Shown here: piece by piece, positions 39,528 to 51,986 of the stretch | How positions within the stretch are numbered: the first letter of the stretch is position 1 | Layout: each line of letters opens with the position of its first letter | NCBI GenBank assembly: GCA_025642065.1 | Contig: JAODUP010000012.1 | Location: 2,160,501 to 2,224,500 of the forward strand | Direction of reading: 5' to 3' | Source of the DNA: Paralvinella palmiformis | Taxonomy: Eukaryota > Annelida > Polychaeta > Terebellida > Alvinellidae | DNA length: 64,000 nt | Made by a program: the position numbers and the translations under genes | The notes under the pieces: model-generated | Databases searched by the model: none | Told to the model about the DNA's origin: nothing | What the model saw: only the letters and a program-made list of their open reading frames with translations

Positions 39528-41180
39528 CGTAAATTCGTAAGAATAAACACACACACAACATACAAACAGAAGTGCATTTTAGTAAAAACACATCCATACC
39601 TATTCCTATTGACACACGTATGTACCCATCTACAATGTGATGCTACCTGACACCATTAACGTCAACCAGTGACCTTATACCTGCGAGTTTATCTTTCTCT
39701 GCGATCTCGATGTTTTATCAGATAGAACTCAACATGCTGTGGCTGGCTCGGTATGAATTACCTCCGTAAACAGAAAAAAATCATTGTTTAAGACTGGAAC
39801 GTTTATCAATAAACCTGACACACAAACCATTGGAACTATCCAGAAACAGTTAAGAACTCACTGTTATAGTCGAGTACCAATTTCTAATATAGCGTGAGAA
39901 TTTAACAGGTTACGTTCTACACATATTTACACGATAATATCGCTTTATCTCGCGACAAGATTTATCTTCAACGTAGCCACATTCATTAAAATTATTTAAA
40001 TGATATTTGTGACGTCCCCTTTCTGTGCAGAAATTATTATATTAATTGCCTATCAGTTGTCTCGAAAGGAAGATTATTTTCACAATAGAGCGAAAGGATG
40101 TTAGTTTTGATTTTCATCACCACGTGGTCCACTTAATTATTCGTTATTAATCGGATGTTCAGAAAACATATGCCTCTCAGTGCAATAACATCAAAATCAT
40201 CATTATAATCGAATGATGATGGAATCGAATGATAATTAACAGAGAGTAACATACCATAACAGCCGGTAAAGCTATTCAGAGCAAAATCATATTTCCACTC
40301 ATATAGACAAGGATACAGACGAGCCCAAGCCGGAGCGGGCATATACATAATTATATTGAAACGGCCAAAGATTGTTATCAAAGCAGTAAAATACTGAAGA
40401 TTAATCCAGTTGTGTTTCTTCGATTACTAATTTATAGATGAGAGCACAAAAATAGTTCAATGTCCAGATGAATGCCACCCCCCCTCTACATATACAACAA
40501 ATAGTATATGCACATATGCTATAACCAAATGATTAACAATGAATAATATATCCATGCTTGCTTTACTGTGCAAGTACGTTTATGTACGTAGAGCACTCAC
40601 ACACGCACGCACACACAGTTATATATCTAGAGATTAATACTACTCACAAACATGACTTAATTACAGGCTTCGTGAATGATTTACGATGAAAACATAAAGT
40701 GCTATTTAGGTAAACATTTATGCTTTTATTGCAAGTAGTCGTCATTTCATCTGGTAATCCTACATTTCCTGGTCAAATAATATTATTTGGAACTATCTGA
40801 AACAACAGAACTTTGATATAATTTTAGCTTTGATTATATTTAGACTAATCGGGTACAATAAGGCTTCTTATGGATTGGTATTTATGGGATCAAGAATATT
40901 TTCGCCCCTTAATAGATGAAACTGAAGTTTCTCTAATTTGTTTTGACAGAAGTAGTTTCACAAGCACATTTTATTGCAAATAAATAATTTTTAAGAGAAA
41001 CAAAATGCCACGGAGAAAGTTTATCAGATACATCCGATATTTAGACCAAAAACTATTTATAACAAGACGTGTTATTTCACCTTTTAACATAGGGCACCAT
41101 TTTGAATTTAAGGAGCGCAGCGACCCTAGCGGCTGGGGGCAGCTGGGGGCGGCTTGTCACGGATAGCTGCCTTTGTTTAC
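37029..41180. other. Non-coding stretch with microsatellites
   Basis: CA, TA and GT tracts at about 37280-37312, 37339-37366, 37859-37882, 37917-37951, 38673-38693, 38773-38812 and 39464-39527. The minus-strand open frame at 38090-38365 has no domain match. No gene is supported. Confidence 0.5.
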
Positions 41181-41192
41181 ACGGCGTCTAAT

Positions 41193-41300
41193 GGCAGTGG
41201 TTCATTCTGCGCCGTTTTCGACTGCAGTAACAGGAAAGGTATACACAACGAAAGACATTTCTTTCGTTTTCCGAAAAAAAAGAAAGCTAGTGGAAAATGA
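41193..41300 (+). pseudogene. THAP zinc-finger-like fragment
   Basis: The frame reads SFCAVFDCSNRKG and then HFFRFPKKK, matching the start of THAP domains (C-x4-C, then the FxxFP-type motif). The distal Cys and His are not found; a TGA ends the frame. It sits upstream of a P-element-like fragment (41777-42120), so the two may belong to one decayed element. Confidence 0.5.
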
Positions 41301-41776
41301 GATATGATCTGATTTTTTAAAATAAAGGATATTTTTAAAATAAGAATGACAATTTGAAGTAGACACGCCCCCACTTGACATGACCCAATCAGTATATCGG
41401 CCCAAGCAAGATCTATCTAGATCTATATTTGTTTCGTAATCGTTTTTATTAAATTTTTATTTGAGCAATATCAACCTATTAATCACAATATGAGCATGTA
41501 ATATATACATAAGCTTACAGTTGCATGTACTAGACACAATGAAGATGTTGATGGGGAGGGGGTAAAGTGTATTTTGTTATTGTTAATAATATAATTGAAC
41601 TTATAAAATTACATCATTATAATCATATAAATATAAATAAAAAACAAGGCATCAAACCCATGAAATTTTGTCAGCCCATTTCATATCTTAAGACAAAAAA
41701 AGTATTACTAGCACCTGAATTATGCATAATGTCAATGTTCAGCTCATGTGCTTTGGTACCTCTATTCATAACTTAA

Positions 41777-42120
41777 ATGCATATAAAATCAAATTCTTTA
41801 ATCAACTTGAAAAAAGGGAAAACATTGTGTGTATTGTGTGTGCACTTGGTTGAAGTCATTATTTTACAAGGCATTGTTCTGTTTCAGTCCTCGAAGTTCT
41901 ATGATGATGATATATGTAAACAGGCTAAGCTCTCGGATACAGATTTACTGGTGTTGGGTGTGATAGGTGATAATGAGTTATCTGTCACAGTAGTCAATGT
42001 TGTGTCTTACATCTCTGGGTATATTCTGAGAAAATCTATGCTTTAAGCCAAGTGCTTAGATTGTTTAAGAATGCTGACTGACAACAGCTGGTTGTTTCAG
42101 AGTCACATTTCTAGTGCCAC
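41777..42120 (+). pseudogene. P-element/THAP9-like transposase fragment
   Basis: The frame contains VVSYISGYILRK, a stop, then AKCLDCLRML. This resembles the YIAGYxxRK...CxxC segment near the C-terminus of P-element-type transposases. Broken by a stop at 42044. Confidence 0.5.
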
Positions 42121-42123
42121 TTA

Positions 42124-42556
42124 AAGGGATACTCCATCTTCATTTTCAATGGACTGTGGGCACCGCTATTTTGAAGATAGACAGAGACCGGAAGGTCCTG
42201 AATGCTGACGTCACTTGAGGGTATCCGGTTGACCTGAAGTCTGTAGAACCCATACAAAAGCATGTAAATAAGTGTGAACAAAGAATTATTCCAGAACTAA
42301 ACGGCATTATCTTGTTACAATTACGTCATGAATGGCATAAACCATATCAGTTTGAGCCAGAAGGAACCTGACAAGAGGAAGATGTTTCAAAATGGCTCTG
42401 ATATTAACGCTGAAGAGAAACTGTAATTCGCGTCAGTCTCGATAGCGCCCATGTGACATCAGAATATTTGAGTTTTCTCCTTCCTGCCTTCGAATCTGGC
42501 TTCCGGTGCAGCCGTAATGGCGGCTCTCCAGTAATTTAGAGTATTTCCCTATATAT
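42124..42556. mobile_element. Possible MITE or element end with short inverted ends
   Basis: The left end AAAGGGATACTCC and the right end AGAGTATTTCCCT are imperfect inverted repeats about 430 bp apart. The sequence between them has no coding capacity. It may be the 3' part of the P-like element just before it. Confidence 0.3.
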
Positions 42557-43080
42557 CTATGGTGTCAGGTATATTTTGTGATTATTATTGTGGAATTTTT
42601 CATTGTGAAATGACTAAACCGCGTTCAATTATTTTGTGATAAGTTATGAAGTGATCGCAAATATCTACTGGTTCAAAATCCAAAATGGCGCGGCAAGAGT
42701 AACGCCTCTCTATATTTAGGCTCTGTGTTTAGATTTTGTCTTCATTTAGTAATATTAAAAATTGCGAAAATGTCATTATCTAGTATATATTTATATGGAA
42801 CAATTTATTTTTGATAAATAAGAAAACATGCATCTAGGTCAACAATACCTATCGAGGATTGTTACACAATTAATTGAAGTACATCTATTGGAACAAAATA
42901 GTGTATTCATACTTGCTTTAACTTTAACTTAAACAAAATGAAGTATATTTTAGCCTCAAATATACAGAATAATAGGAATCTGACATGTTATTATATAAAC
43001 ACTAATACCACAAGGAAATCATACTTTCAAGTCTCTTTACATTTTTATGCCTAATATTTATATGCACACGTACAAATTGT
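42557..43080. other. AT-rich stretch
   Basis: No feature is recognised. Confidence 0.5.
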
Positions 43081-43085
43081 GTTCA

Positions 43086-43375
43086 GGTGAACCAACACTA
43101 AATAAACGGGGCCTAGCAACCAGAATTATAAAGGGAACCGTGAACCAACATTAAATAAACGGGGCCCCGGAACTAGAATTATAAAGGGACCCTGAACCAA
43201 CATTAAATAAAAGGGGCCCAGAACCAGAATTATAAACGCGACCTGAACCAACATTAAATAAACGGGACCCCGGAACTAGAATCATTAAGGGACCCTGAAT
43301 CAAAATTAAATAAACGGCGCTGCGGAACCAGAATTATAAACGGACCCTGAACCAGCATTAAATGAACTGGTTCTT
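43086..43375. repeat. Minisatellite of 52 bp, five to six units
   Basis: Repeat starts at 43088, 43141, 43193, 43244, 43296 and 43348 show a 51-53 bp period. Each unit has TGAACCAACATTAAATAAAC, GGGGCCC-like and AGAATTATAAA segments. Confidence 0.92.
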
Positions 43376-43547
43376 GCAGCTCCATTAATTGGCCTGTCTT
43401 AGTTACAACTTTGAACTGGCGTCAGTAATACACAACCTTTACAGTAGGTATTGTTAACTGCTACAAGTTAGTTGACATACTAATTGGTCAACTAAAACAC
43501 AAAGTTTCTAAATTCACTGGAACCTCCAGGAGTTTCACCACACTGTC

Positions 43548-44042
43548 TTAGCCTAAAAGTAGGAAAGCGTTCATGCCCCTACGTAACTTGGAAACGCCAT
43601 ACCTGTGCAGTAGAACAACACTGGCTGTTAAGAAAGTCATACCCTCCGGATGTGACAAGGGAAAAGATGTATTCATGATATCGAATTTCAGCATTTTCAA
43701 GTTCAAGAGACTCCAGTTTTCCAGACACCAAAGCTTCCCCATTTCCTTAAACAAATCCCCAAATTGTACGCTGAAAGTAGTTGAATCTTCAGCTGGAAGA
43801 GTCCTGCTACTTTCATGGACAACTCTTTGTTGGAAAGTCACGTGTTGGAATCCCAAAGAGGTCGAATAACTAAGAACATTGTTTATCATGAAACCCTTAC
43901 CTGATAATAGTTTATCTATGTTTACCCAGAAGTCAAGCTGTTTTAAGTTGTGTATCATTGTTATAAAGAATATAAATTTTGGGTTTGAAATTATATATTT
44001 ATGCAGAATTACCATGAAACCCTTTGGGTAGTTTTCTTTCAA
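43548..44042 (-). other. 164-codon open frame, unrecognised
   Basis: An open frame with ATG and stop but no domain I recognise. Its neighbours are all transposon debris, so it may be part of a mobile element or chance. No splice pattern or paralogue is seen. Confidence 0.25.
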
Positions 44043-44341
44043 CTATGTAGTCACCAACTGAGTACTTTATTTCTCGGGGCAAAGCTGGGTATCCTGATAG
44101 CACCAAAATAAAAACAAATTATAAAAAAATTCCAATTTAAATACAAATGTTAAACAAAATTACACAGTTGGATTATTTAAAAAGTACTTGTATGCTTTAA
44201 TGCCTGTATTCTGACTAAAAGTTCAGAACATAACAGAAACCAGTGCCTAGGATATTTCCTTACATGCCGCATATACTAGCCTATAGCTTGTATTCGCGTA
44301 TAAGACGCACCTGTTTAAAGACCAATATTGATTAAAAAACC

Positions 44342-44642
44342 AACAATTCATCACTATCACTCTCTTCATTGAATATCTTTTATATCTGTTCGTGTGTCAT
44401 CATGTCGTTGTACATGTCGTTGGCTTCTTCGTCGGAGTCAGTGGTGGATTTGTCGTACTGTTCAGCACACATTACATCATCTTCCGTGCCATCTAAATCA
44501 TTGCTGATAGAGCACTTCTTGAACGATTTGGTAATAATGCCAGGGTCGATTTAATCCCAGGCCGTTTTCACCCACTGTGTGACGATTGGTAACGACACCC
44601 GCTTCAGGTTGCCTTGGTGCTGTGCCTTCGTTTCCGTAATGC
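44342..44642 (-). pseudogene. Tigger/pogo-like transposase C-terminal remnant
   Basis: The minus-strand frame reads QWVKTAWD, stop, IDPGIITKSFKKC and SISNDLDGTEDD, the typical C-terminus of Tigger-type DDE transposases. One in-frame stop interrupts it. The sequence at 44290-44312 (CGCGTATAAGACGCACC) just beyond it resembles the inverted terminal repeat of such elements. Confidence 0.75.
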
Positions 44643-46320
44643 GTTTTACGTAAGTAGTTTATTAGTAGTTCCTATGTACCAGCTTTGGAAGTAATTAACA
44701 GAGTGTTGGTAGTAATTGTTTTCATTTGATGTGGCTTCTATGCCAACTATGCTCATTCTTTGCGTGGCCTCATTTAACGTCCCGTTCAATTACGCACGCT
44801 CACATATCTCGATAGTAATGACACGTCTTTGTGATCACGTCATCAGTTAGAGCACCGGATTAAATAACCATGGCGGTTATCACGATTAAGTTTGGCTTTG
44901 AAAGACAACAAAGAACATAAGGCAACAACCAATACATTTCTGGCTAGTAGTTAATATGCAAAATATCTCATTATTGATATAAGACCGTGATTATGAGTTA
45001 CATTAAGCTTATAGGGTAATCATAATTTTGAAGAAACAAAACCTAAAATGTGACCATAACTTGAGCAAAAGGGAAACTGGTCGACTAAATTGGGAGATAC
45101 AGTAATTGTTTGATCAATTGTGATGATTTCAGAGATCAGTGATGGATAATGTTATATTCAAATTTGTAGTGTATCAACACTATGCAGAACTTAATAGTTC
45201 TCTACAAATATTTGGAGATACAAGTTCTCTTAAATAAAAGTGTAAGATTGTTTATATATTGTGACATCGATAAGTCAGGAATTTACTAATTTTGAGGATT
45301 CTAATCATAATGCTTGCTGAAACGTAATTCATTAGTTCGTGGATCTATTAATACTAATTATCTAAAAAATCGGTCATGTTCAGTACAAGTTAATAAAACA
45401 AGAATTTGACTATCGTGAGAACAACGACCACAAAAATACCTGCTGTACACGCTGCCAATAGCCATTTAAAATAAGCTAAACTGTTAGACATGACCAAGAA
45501 CATAGAAGAAAATACAGGCATTTTACCTTTAATTTTGAAATTAACTAAAGCCTATTATGCATTTATTCAACAGCGTTGCTTTGCATTACTATGCTTAGTT
45601 GGAATAACTGCAGCTCCATCAGGTTTCCACTCAACTGTTTAACTATACAGTAATCAATAACCGGATAGGGTTAGAGATGTCCATGCACCAGGAACAAGAC
45701 TTTTGTATTGACCCAAAGCCATGCATCCGGACAGCCTTCGGCTTTGGTATGATGTAAGCTGACATGACAACATTCTCAAAATATTAATGCGATTTTATTG
45801 GTAACGGTAGATCAAGTTATTATGAACTCCTAGGATGCCATAGGAAAAATCAAGATAGGTGGCCAACTAAGTAAAAGAAATCTTGATTTAAATTCAACAA
45901 GTTAAATAAATGCATATTCTCAAGGAAAGTTAAAAGTTAAATAAAATGGTATTAATTGAAATTGAACTATATATTGTCTAGTTCTGAAGACTACAATTTA
46001 CTTTTGAGGATATTAAGCAATTAATTTTCAAAAACAAGTAATCATTTATAAAAGTTTAATTGGAAGAAAGAAGTGAACAAACTAACTTAGATTAAAAGAA
46101 ATGAGTTTTGATAGTATTATAATGGATATTTAGGTTGTTCATCATTTTTTTACAGTATTTCTGTGATACAAATAATAGAAACATAACCTTTTTTTGCTAT
46201 AGACATCATTGTTGGTCTTTGCATTATCACAATAATCTACAACAAGCCAGGTATTCTCTATATTTACATCTTCTAGGTCCATTTAGTTACATAAGATAAG
46301 GGCCGAACCAATCTGCATAT
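44643..46320. other. AT-rich stretch, nothing recognised
   Basis: The first few hundred bases may be more of the Tigger-like element; the rest shows no feature. Confidence 0.5.
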
Positions 46321-46321
46321 G

Positions 46322-46322
<1 letters not shown>

Positions 46323-46362
<40 letters not shown>
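46323..46362. repeat. (TA)n microsatellite
   Basis: A TA run of about 36 bp followed by ATACATACACAT. Confidence 0.93.
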
Positions 46363-46363
<1 letters not shown>

Positions 46364-46679
46364 CATACACATATTTACCCATATGTAAATCAGATACGCC
46401 AGAAAAGTTTGAATAATGTGAATTTTTAAGATGCCAATATTGCTATAAGAAAAATAAGAAATAAGTAAAGGTCATACTTGAGATACTTGAGATACTTGAG
46501 ACAATCTGCTACAAGAAGAAATAATTAGATACTAAAATGGTTATGTGCTGATTTGTTTTTTCGACAGCCTATTCTGTTAATTTGTTCCTGTGATCTAGAT
46601 GACAGGAAATGACATTGACATTCACCTTCGCTGGTGATGGTGTACACCCACCCCCCACCCATCCACCATGTTTCCTCAC

Positions 46680-48290
46680 CCTATTAAAAGGAAACTATGT
46701 TTTGGAGAATTATGGAAAGCTTGTATTTCTGACTTTGCCCAGGATATGAACGACTCTGCTAAACTCACGCCCTCTTGACATTCCTCTGGGCGGACTTGTT
46801 GAAGTATACGACGACCATTTATGAGAACTTATCGATAATCATGAACCACTACAAAATACGTCCCTCACCCCGAGACATGCTCCTTGGTACAATGATGAAC
46901 TCAGGGAGGCTAAACCAGTGTGTCGCCTTAGAGAGAGAGAGGGGGAGGGGGGGGGGGCTTTGGGGGAGCACCGGCACATCTACTTGGAACAATGTCATGT
47001 AGCTACTAATTTGCTCCATATGACGGAATTACTACTTTCCGAACAAGCTAGAGTGAGGACACAACCACAAAGCGCTTTTCGGACTATCCAAAACACGATG
47101 GGAGAAAATAGAGATGCCAAATTGTCAGCTTATGTTTCTCCACATCATCCATCTCAGTGGCTCAGTGATTTTTTCGCATGCACATTTTTGTACAAATTCG
47201 TCATTGACTGCTAGCTCTTCGGTGCTGGCACTTCGATACTACTATAACATCTAACGATATAGTCAAGTTTCATGGACTACATATTTATCATTTCGGCGAT
47301 ATTTCAGTAGACAGAATACGGCGGCTAATTACGAAGTTGGTATCCAAATCATATGAGGGAGATCCGCTGCCTACTTGGTTACTCAAAGAAACAAGTACTG
47401 AATTGTTCCATACAATTTCTGCTGTTTTGAATGCATCGTTCAGAGATGTCCATATTTCTGGCAGAATAAAAAGAGCTCGGGCACGGCTTCTGCTGAAGTA
47501 GGCTGGATTAGATCCAGAAGGGCCGAAACACTAGTGGCAACTCTACTAGATAAATAATTGATCCACAATAATCCCAAGGAGAGTATGCAGTAGGCATACT
47601 TCAAGTACAAGCGGATATTACGTCAACGCTTCATAACGGATACGTAGCTGTGCTTTTAATGTTAGGCCTCTGCTACGTTCAATACGATTGATCACCATCT
47701 GCTGCTCAAATGTTTCAAGCAAATGTTCTGCATCACTAGGGCTGCTATAGTACGGTTTAAGTCATACCCCACTGAGATATATCAGAGCGTTACTGTCAGA
47801 ATGGCGGTTTCAGTGGACCAGGAACTGGATTTAAGTGTCCCCCGAGGGATCAGTACTGGAACTGAAAGAAACCTACAAGTACAATAAGCCTGTAGATGAT
47901 ATAATCTGACGCCAGGTGGCCACACAGCACTGCTACACTGATGATATCCAGACTTGACACTCAACATCGAGAGAAAATAGGTCGAACGCTATCTCACCGA
48001 TGGAGCCATGTGTGATCGAAATCAAAGTTTGGATGCAGCATGATATACTAAGATTGAATGATGACAATGTAGAGCTCATCGTATTCATCCCAAAGCATTC
48101 ACATACATCTATGTTAGAACCTAATCGTGATATTGTGAGCTTGTACTATGGTGTCGTTTTTAATCAGATACTCTCCATGGAAAATAATGTGTCACGTAAC
48201 TGTCACTACCATCTACAGAACATTGCCCACATTCCTAAAAAAATATTCTTGTGCAATCATACATGTTAAGTGTCAGAAATGTCAAAACAG
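46680..48290 (+). mobile_element. Decayed CR1/L2-like LINE (reverse transcriptase part)
   Basis: Frames in order show WYNDELREAK (46880s, across a shift), AFRTIQNTMGENRDAKL, DPLPTWLLKET (about 47360), ATFNTIDHHLLLKCF, then HCYTDDIQT at about 47926-47955 carrying the YxDD active site, and VIEIKVWMxxDxLRLNDDNVEL followed by GVVFNQxLSMENNVSRNCHYHLQNIAHI. These are the ordered motifs of CR1/L2-type reverse transcriptases. Frameshifts and stops make it non-functional; the 5' endonuclease part is missing. Confidence 0.85.
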
Positions 48291-48740
48291 TAGATTAATA
48301 CGTAAATCGGAGGATGTCAGAAAATTGGGCATTTATACGTAAATCGGAATATTATAATAATCACTATGGTAACAGAAAAACATCTTTAGACCACAACAAT
48401 CAAGTTTTATTATTACCAACCAATACCTGCCACCAGATGAAGTACAAAATGTCCATGTTCCATGTAAAACATACAATCTCAAAATAGTGCACTTTATAAA
48501 AACTAATGCACTGAAAAATAAAGTACGTGTCAATGCAGATCTAACAAAAATAACATAAGAAACATGTTAAACACACAATCTCAAATTATTATAATTTAAT
48601 GCATTAAAAAAAACACGATAATAAATTATATGTTAATGCAGACCTAGCAAAATATAATTTAAAAAAAACATGTTAAACACTTATAAAGACAGATACGTAT
48701 ACCTCATTTCAGATACTATTATAATGCAGATCTAGCAAAA
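48291..48740. other. AT-rich stretch between LINE and hAT remnants
   Basis: Contains short repeated AT-rich segments (GTTAATGCAGA..TAGCAAAA-like at about 48530, 48630 and 48720). No gene. Confidence 0.5.
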
Positions 48741-48779
48741 AGTCACAAAATCACATATGGAGAAGTCTACACATCACCA

Positions 48780-49370
48780 TCACTGGTGGTCTTTCATATA
48801 GTTCCATGTTGCAGACGTTGCCGATTTCAGCAGATGGCTGGCTGAAATGCATAGCACGGCTCATCCATGTTAATTTTGCACGAAAGAAGAGCGTACAGAG
48901 TATCGTTGCCAAGCTGTGATCTAGCATCGGTATCAATTTTGCGACACACGGAGAAGCCGCGTTCGCTATCAGCATTGTTGTGGGCGATCACCGAGAGTGC
49001 TGTCATGAGATACCCTAAATGTGGAAAGTGCATTCCACCAGCAAATGTTTTCTTCTTTACCATATATCTGCTCAGAACGTGTCAACACGACTGTCAGCAG
49101 AGTTGAGCGGCAGTTCATCGTCAGGATTCAGCTGGTAGTCCTGAAACTCGTCATGATATTCATCTGCCACGAGACCAAAGCGAATAGCCAATGTACAAAG
49201 AGGACTCCCGAAGCGCAGGTTCGGGATTGAGTGCAGGAAGGTCCCTCAACACGTCTTCGTGGAATGGAAAGATCTTGATCATCTTGTTGACAACCGCAAC
49301 GTAGAACTTGCGCACACTGTCAAAAACACATGTCGCAGTGGCCTCACCGTTTGCAGCATGGAGCACAGCT
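48780..49370 (-). pseudogene. hAT-type transposase remnant (dimerisation domain)
   Basis: The minus-strand frames read VRKFYVAVVNKMIKIFPF, then, after stops, HLGYLMTALSVIAHNNADSE, RGFSVCRKIDTDARSQLGND and TLYALLSCKIN. These match the hAT dimerisation domain and the stretch before it. Stops at about 49090-49180 disable it. A segment around 49030-49110 recurs at 49400-49480. Confidence 0.75.
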
Positions 49371-50484
49371 GCGCGTCCAAAATGCTTGTTTCGACGCGAT
49401 TTCCACCAGCAAATGTCTTCTTTACCATCTCTTCCCAGAATGTGTAGACAGAGTAGTGCGGCTGTTCATCGTCAGAAGTCAGATGACATTAGCTGTAGAT
49501 GATATTGTAGTACCGGTAGTGATTACGCGGCAAACAAGAACATCTGAGTTATGGCAGACACAGTTTGGACAGTTTTTGTTGACCCTGAAAAACACGCGAG
49601 ACATAACTCAGGCAAAGTAAAAGAAATGACTCCTCACCAAGCTGGATAATGTTAGATATTTATTGTTTGGCTTTCGCTAAAAACCGGGAGATTTCAGGTT
49701 CCTGCCGGGAGATTGGGAGACGTAGCTGAAAATTGGGAGACTCCCGGCGAAACAATTACCGAAAGGTTGATCATATCTTCCATAAATATATAAAAGAACT
49801 GCTACAACTGTATCACGCTCCACCAGATCTGTAAGAATAAACAAACGACTTACTGTTGCGTGCAACTAAGACAAAGAAGGTTAGATACGAAGATAAATAT
49901 TTCACAAAAGCTTAAATTAAATAAAAATATTACTAATCATTATGTTTCTCTTTCATGATAAAAAAGTGCATTTACTATACAAGCCAATCTGTTCTAAGAT
50001 CTTATAATCTAAAGTAAATAAGTCGTACTTAATTATTCATTTAATTACATTGAAATGTGACTTATGTGACCTCAATAAGAACTTGTTACAATAAATCCAG
50101 TTGCTATGATATTAGAGAAGGCTGATTGTCCACTGTAACGTCTTTTGTCCAGAATTTATACAAAACATCTCCAGTATGATGTAGATGAACCTGTACTACA
50201 TATTGTGATATGTTTTATGACTAATGAGCGTATAATTCAAGAGAAATGGGTAAATATAAATAATCCGTTATGACTATAAATAACCTTCGTCATAACGGCC
50301 GAGTTGTGTTAGATGAATTTCATGTGTCCGAATATCTTCAACCGGATATATGAACAAAAACTTTATGGAATAAAAAATAAAGGATTTTTTATCTGAATGG
50401 ATCTCGATGTGAAAGAAATAAAAATATTTAACAGCATTTTAAAGGACAGCCTAAAATTTACTGGACAGACACAATTTTCGGCAA

Positions 50485-50510
<26 letters not shown>
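49371..50510. other. Duplicated hAT piece, then AT-rich sequence
   Basis: 49395-49480 repeats the CCACCAGCAAATGT...TTCATCGTCAG segment of 49030-49115. Beyond 49620 there is AT-rich sequence with no recognised content, ending in a TA run (50490-50516). Confidence 0.6.
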
Positions 50511-50520
<10 letters not shown>

Positions 50521-50540
50521 TGTTCCCTCACTTATTACCA

Positions 50541-50732
50541 GGGCGCGTCCGTGGTCTAGCAGTAGCGTGCTGGACAACAATCACTACCACCCGTGTTCGA
50601 ATCCCGGCGTGGGCATATCTGAAGGTTGTTTCGTCTTTCACTACGTCTGATTACCTTTGGAAGTCGCTCGGTCCATTTAGCCTACCTTGTGCACAAAAGT
50701 GGCCGTAAAACATCAATCATCATCATCATCAT
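50541..50732 (+). mobile_element. SINE nested inside the pogo-like element
   Basis: A 192-bp copy of the tRNA-derived SINE, with GTGGTCTAGCAGTAGCGTG (A box region), GTTCGAATCCC (B box) and an (ATC)n tail. The target-site duplication is CACTTATTnCCA (50529-50540 and 50733-50744, one mismatch), interrupting the left inverted repeat region. Confidence 0.9.
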
Positions 50733-51543
50733 CACTTATTGCCACCCCTATATATTGCCAACCCCGCCTATCGCCAACATTTTCTTCAGAACGGATTAAA
50801 TATCATGCTAATTCCCCCCATAAACCGCCCCCCACTCCCTCGGATACCGCCACATCATTTTAGTCCCCAAAGCAATAATTTCCCCCATATATATCGCCAA
50901 AACAAAGGCTTTTTACGCGTGGGTTTATCAATCTCAACAACTGTAAACACAAACAGAATACTTAATCCTATTTTCCGTTGTTCTACATGTAATTTAGTCA
51001 TTATACGTGTATATCATGTTTGTAATTATTTTTCTTGTTTTTAAATGTAATGTTGCTTCCCAATATGTACAAAAGTTTACTCTGTATTTTCGCCACTTTG
51101 TGGAGGCATAAATAAAATAAATAAATATTAAAATAAAAGTAGACCTATAATATAAATTTGACTCTCTACTGTCTGCAGGTGTTCAAACCAAGTTGGTGTC
51201 AAGTGCAGAGATCTGGTAGTATATGTAGGTCAAAACATATGTGTATGTGTGCTGGGATGAGGCTCTTGGTTGATTGTGATTTTAAGATTGGCTGTCGGCA
51301 GCAAATGTGGGTGGTGTTAATTGATTGGTATTTGTGGCATGCAGACAACAGTGCCTTGTTAATATGGTTGTGTGATTGGGTGTAGGGCAATAATCACAGA
51401 CATAACAATTGCTGATCACAGTGATTTCTAATGGGTTAGGCTAACCAATTGCTTCAGTGCAGCGTGAGTAGATCTATGGGATAACTTAGTCAATCGTATG
51501 TCATGGGATAAGCCAGCCAATTGCCACAGCTTATTTTCTAATC

Positions 51544-51809
51544 ATGGCAGCAGGATCTCGCAAACGTAAACGCACAGCTCTGGATATTCATCAAAAGCAG
51601 GATATTATCTTGACAGCAAACTAAAGACATCACATCAGCAAATCGCCGACCATTTTTCTACACTATGGTCCACAGAAGTGAAACGTCGCACTGTTGGCGA
51701 CATCATAAGTCATCGTGAGAAGTGGTTGGCCGCAAATACCAGCTTACCTGGTGCAAAACGTGTCAAACTTGCAATGCATGGTGATCTTGAAGACAAAACA
51801 CAATTTTGA
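51544..51809 (+). pseudogene. Pogo/Tigger-type helix-turn-helix transposase N-terminus, frameshifted
   Basis: The ATG starts a basic segment (RKRKRTALDIHQKQDII), then the frame changes near 51615 and continues HQQIADHFSTLWSTEVKRR, TVGDIISHREKWLAAN and ends at a TGA (51807-51809). This is the psq/CENP-B-type DNA-binding domain of pogo-like transposases. The catalytic region is absent. Confidence 0.72.
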
Positions 51810-51986
51810 TGACACAATTATAAATATAAGGACAACAACAGGCATTTAAATGTTGTTGCGGAATACCCCCCCCCCCTCCTATTTTGGCGGATTATTTCCC
51901 CAAACACCACCCCCATATAATGCCACCCCTTTATAATGCTAACTTTTATCAAATCCCCAAGTTGGCATTATATCGAGGGAGCACTG

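Noticed and set aside
43088..43375. CRISPR-like array
   Set aside because: The repeats are head-to-tail 52-bp minisatellite units without separate unique spacers, and the genome is eukaryotic.
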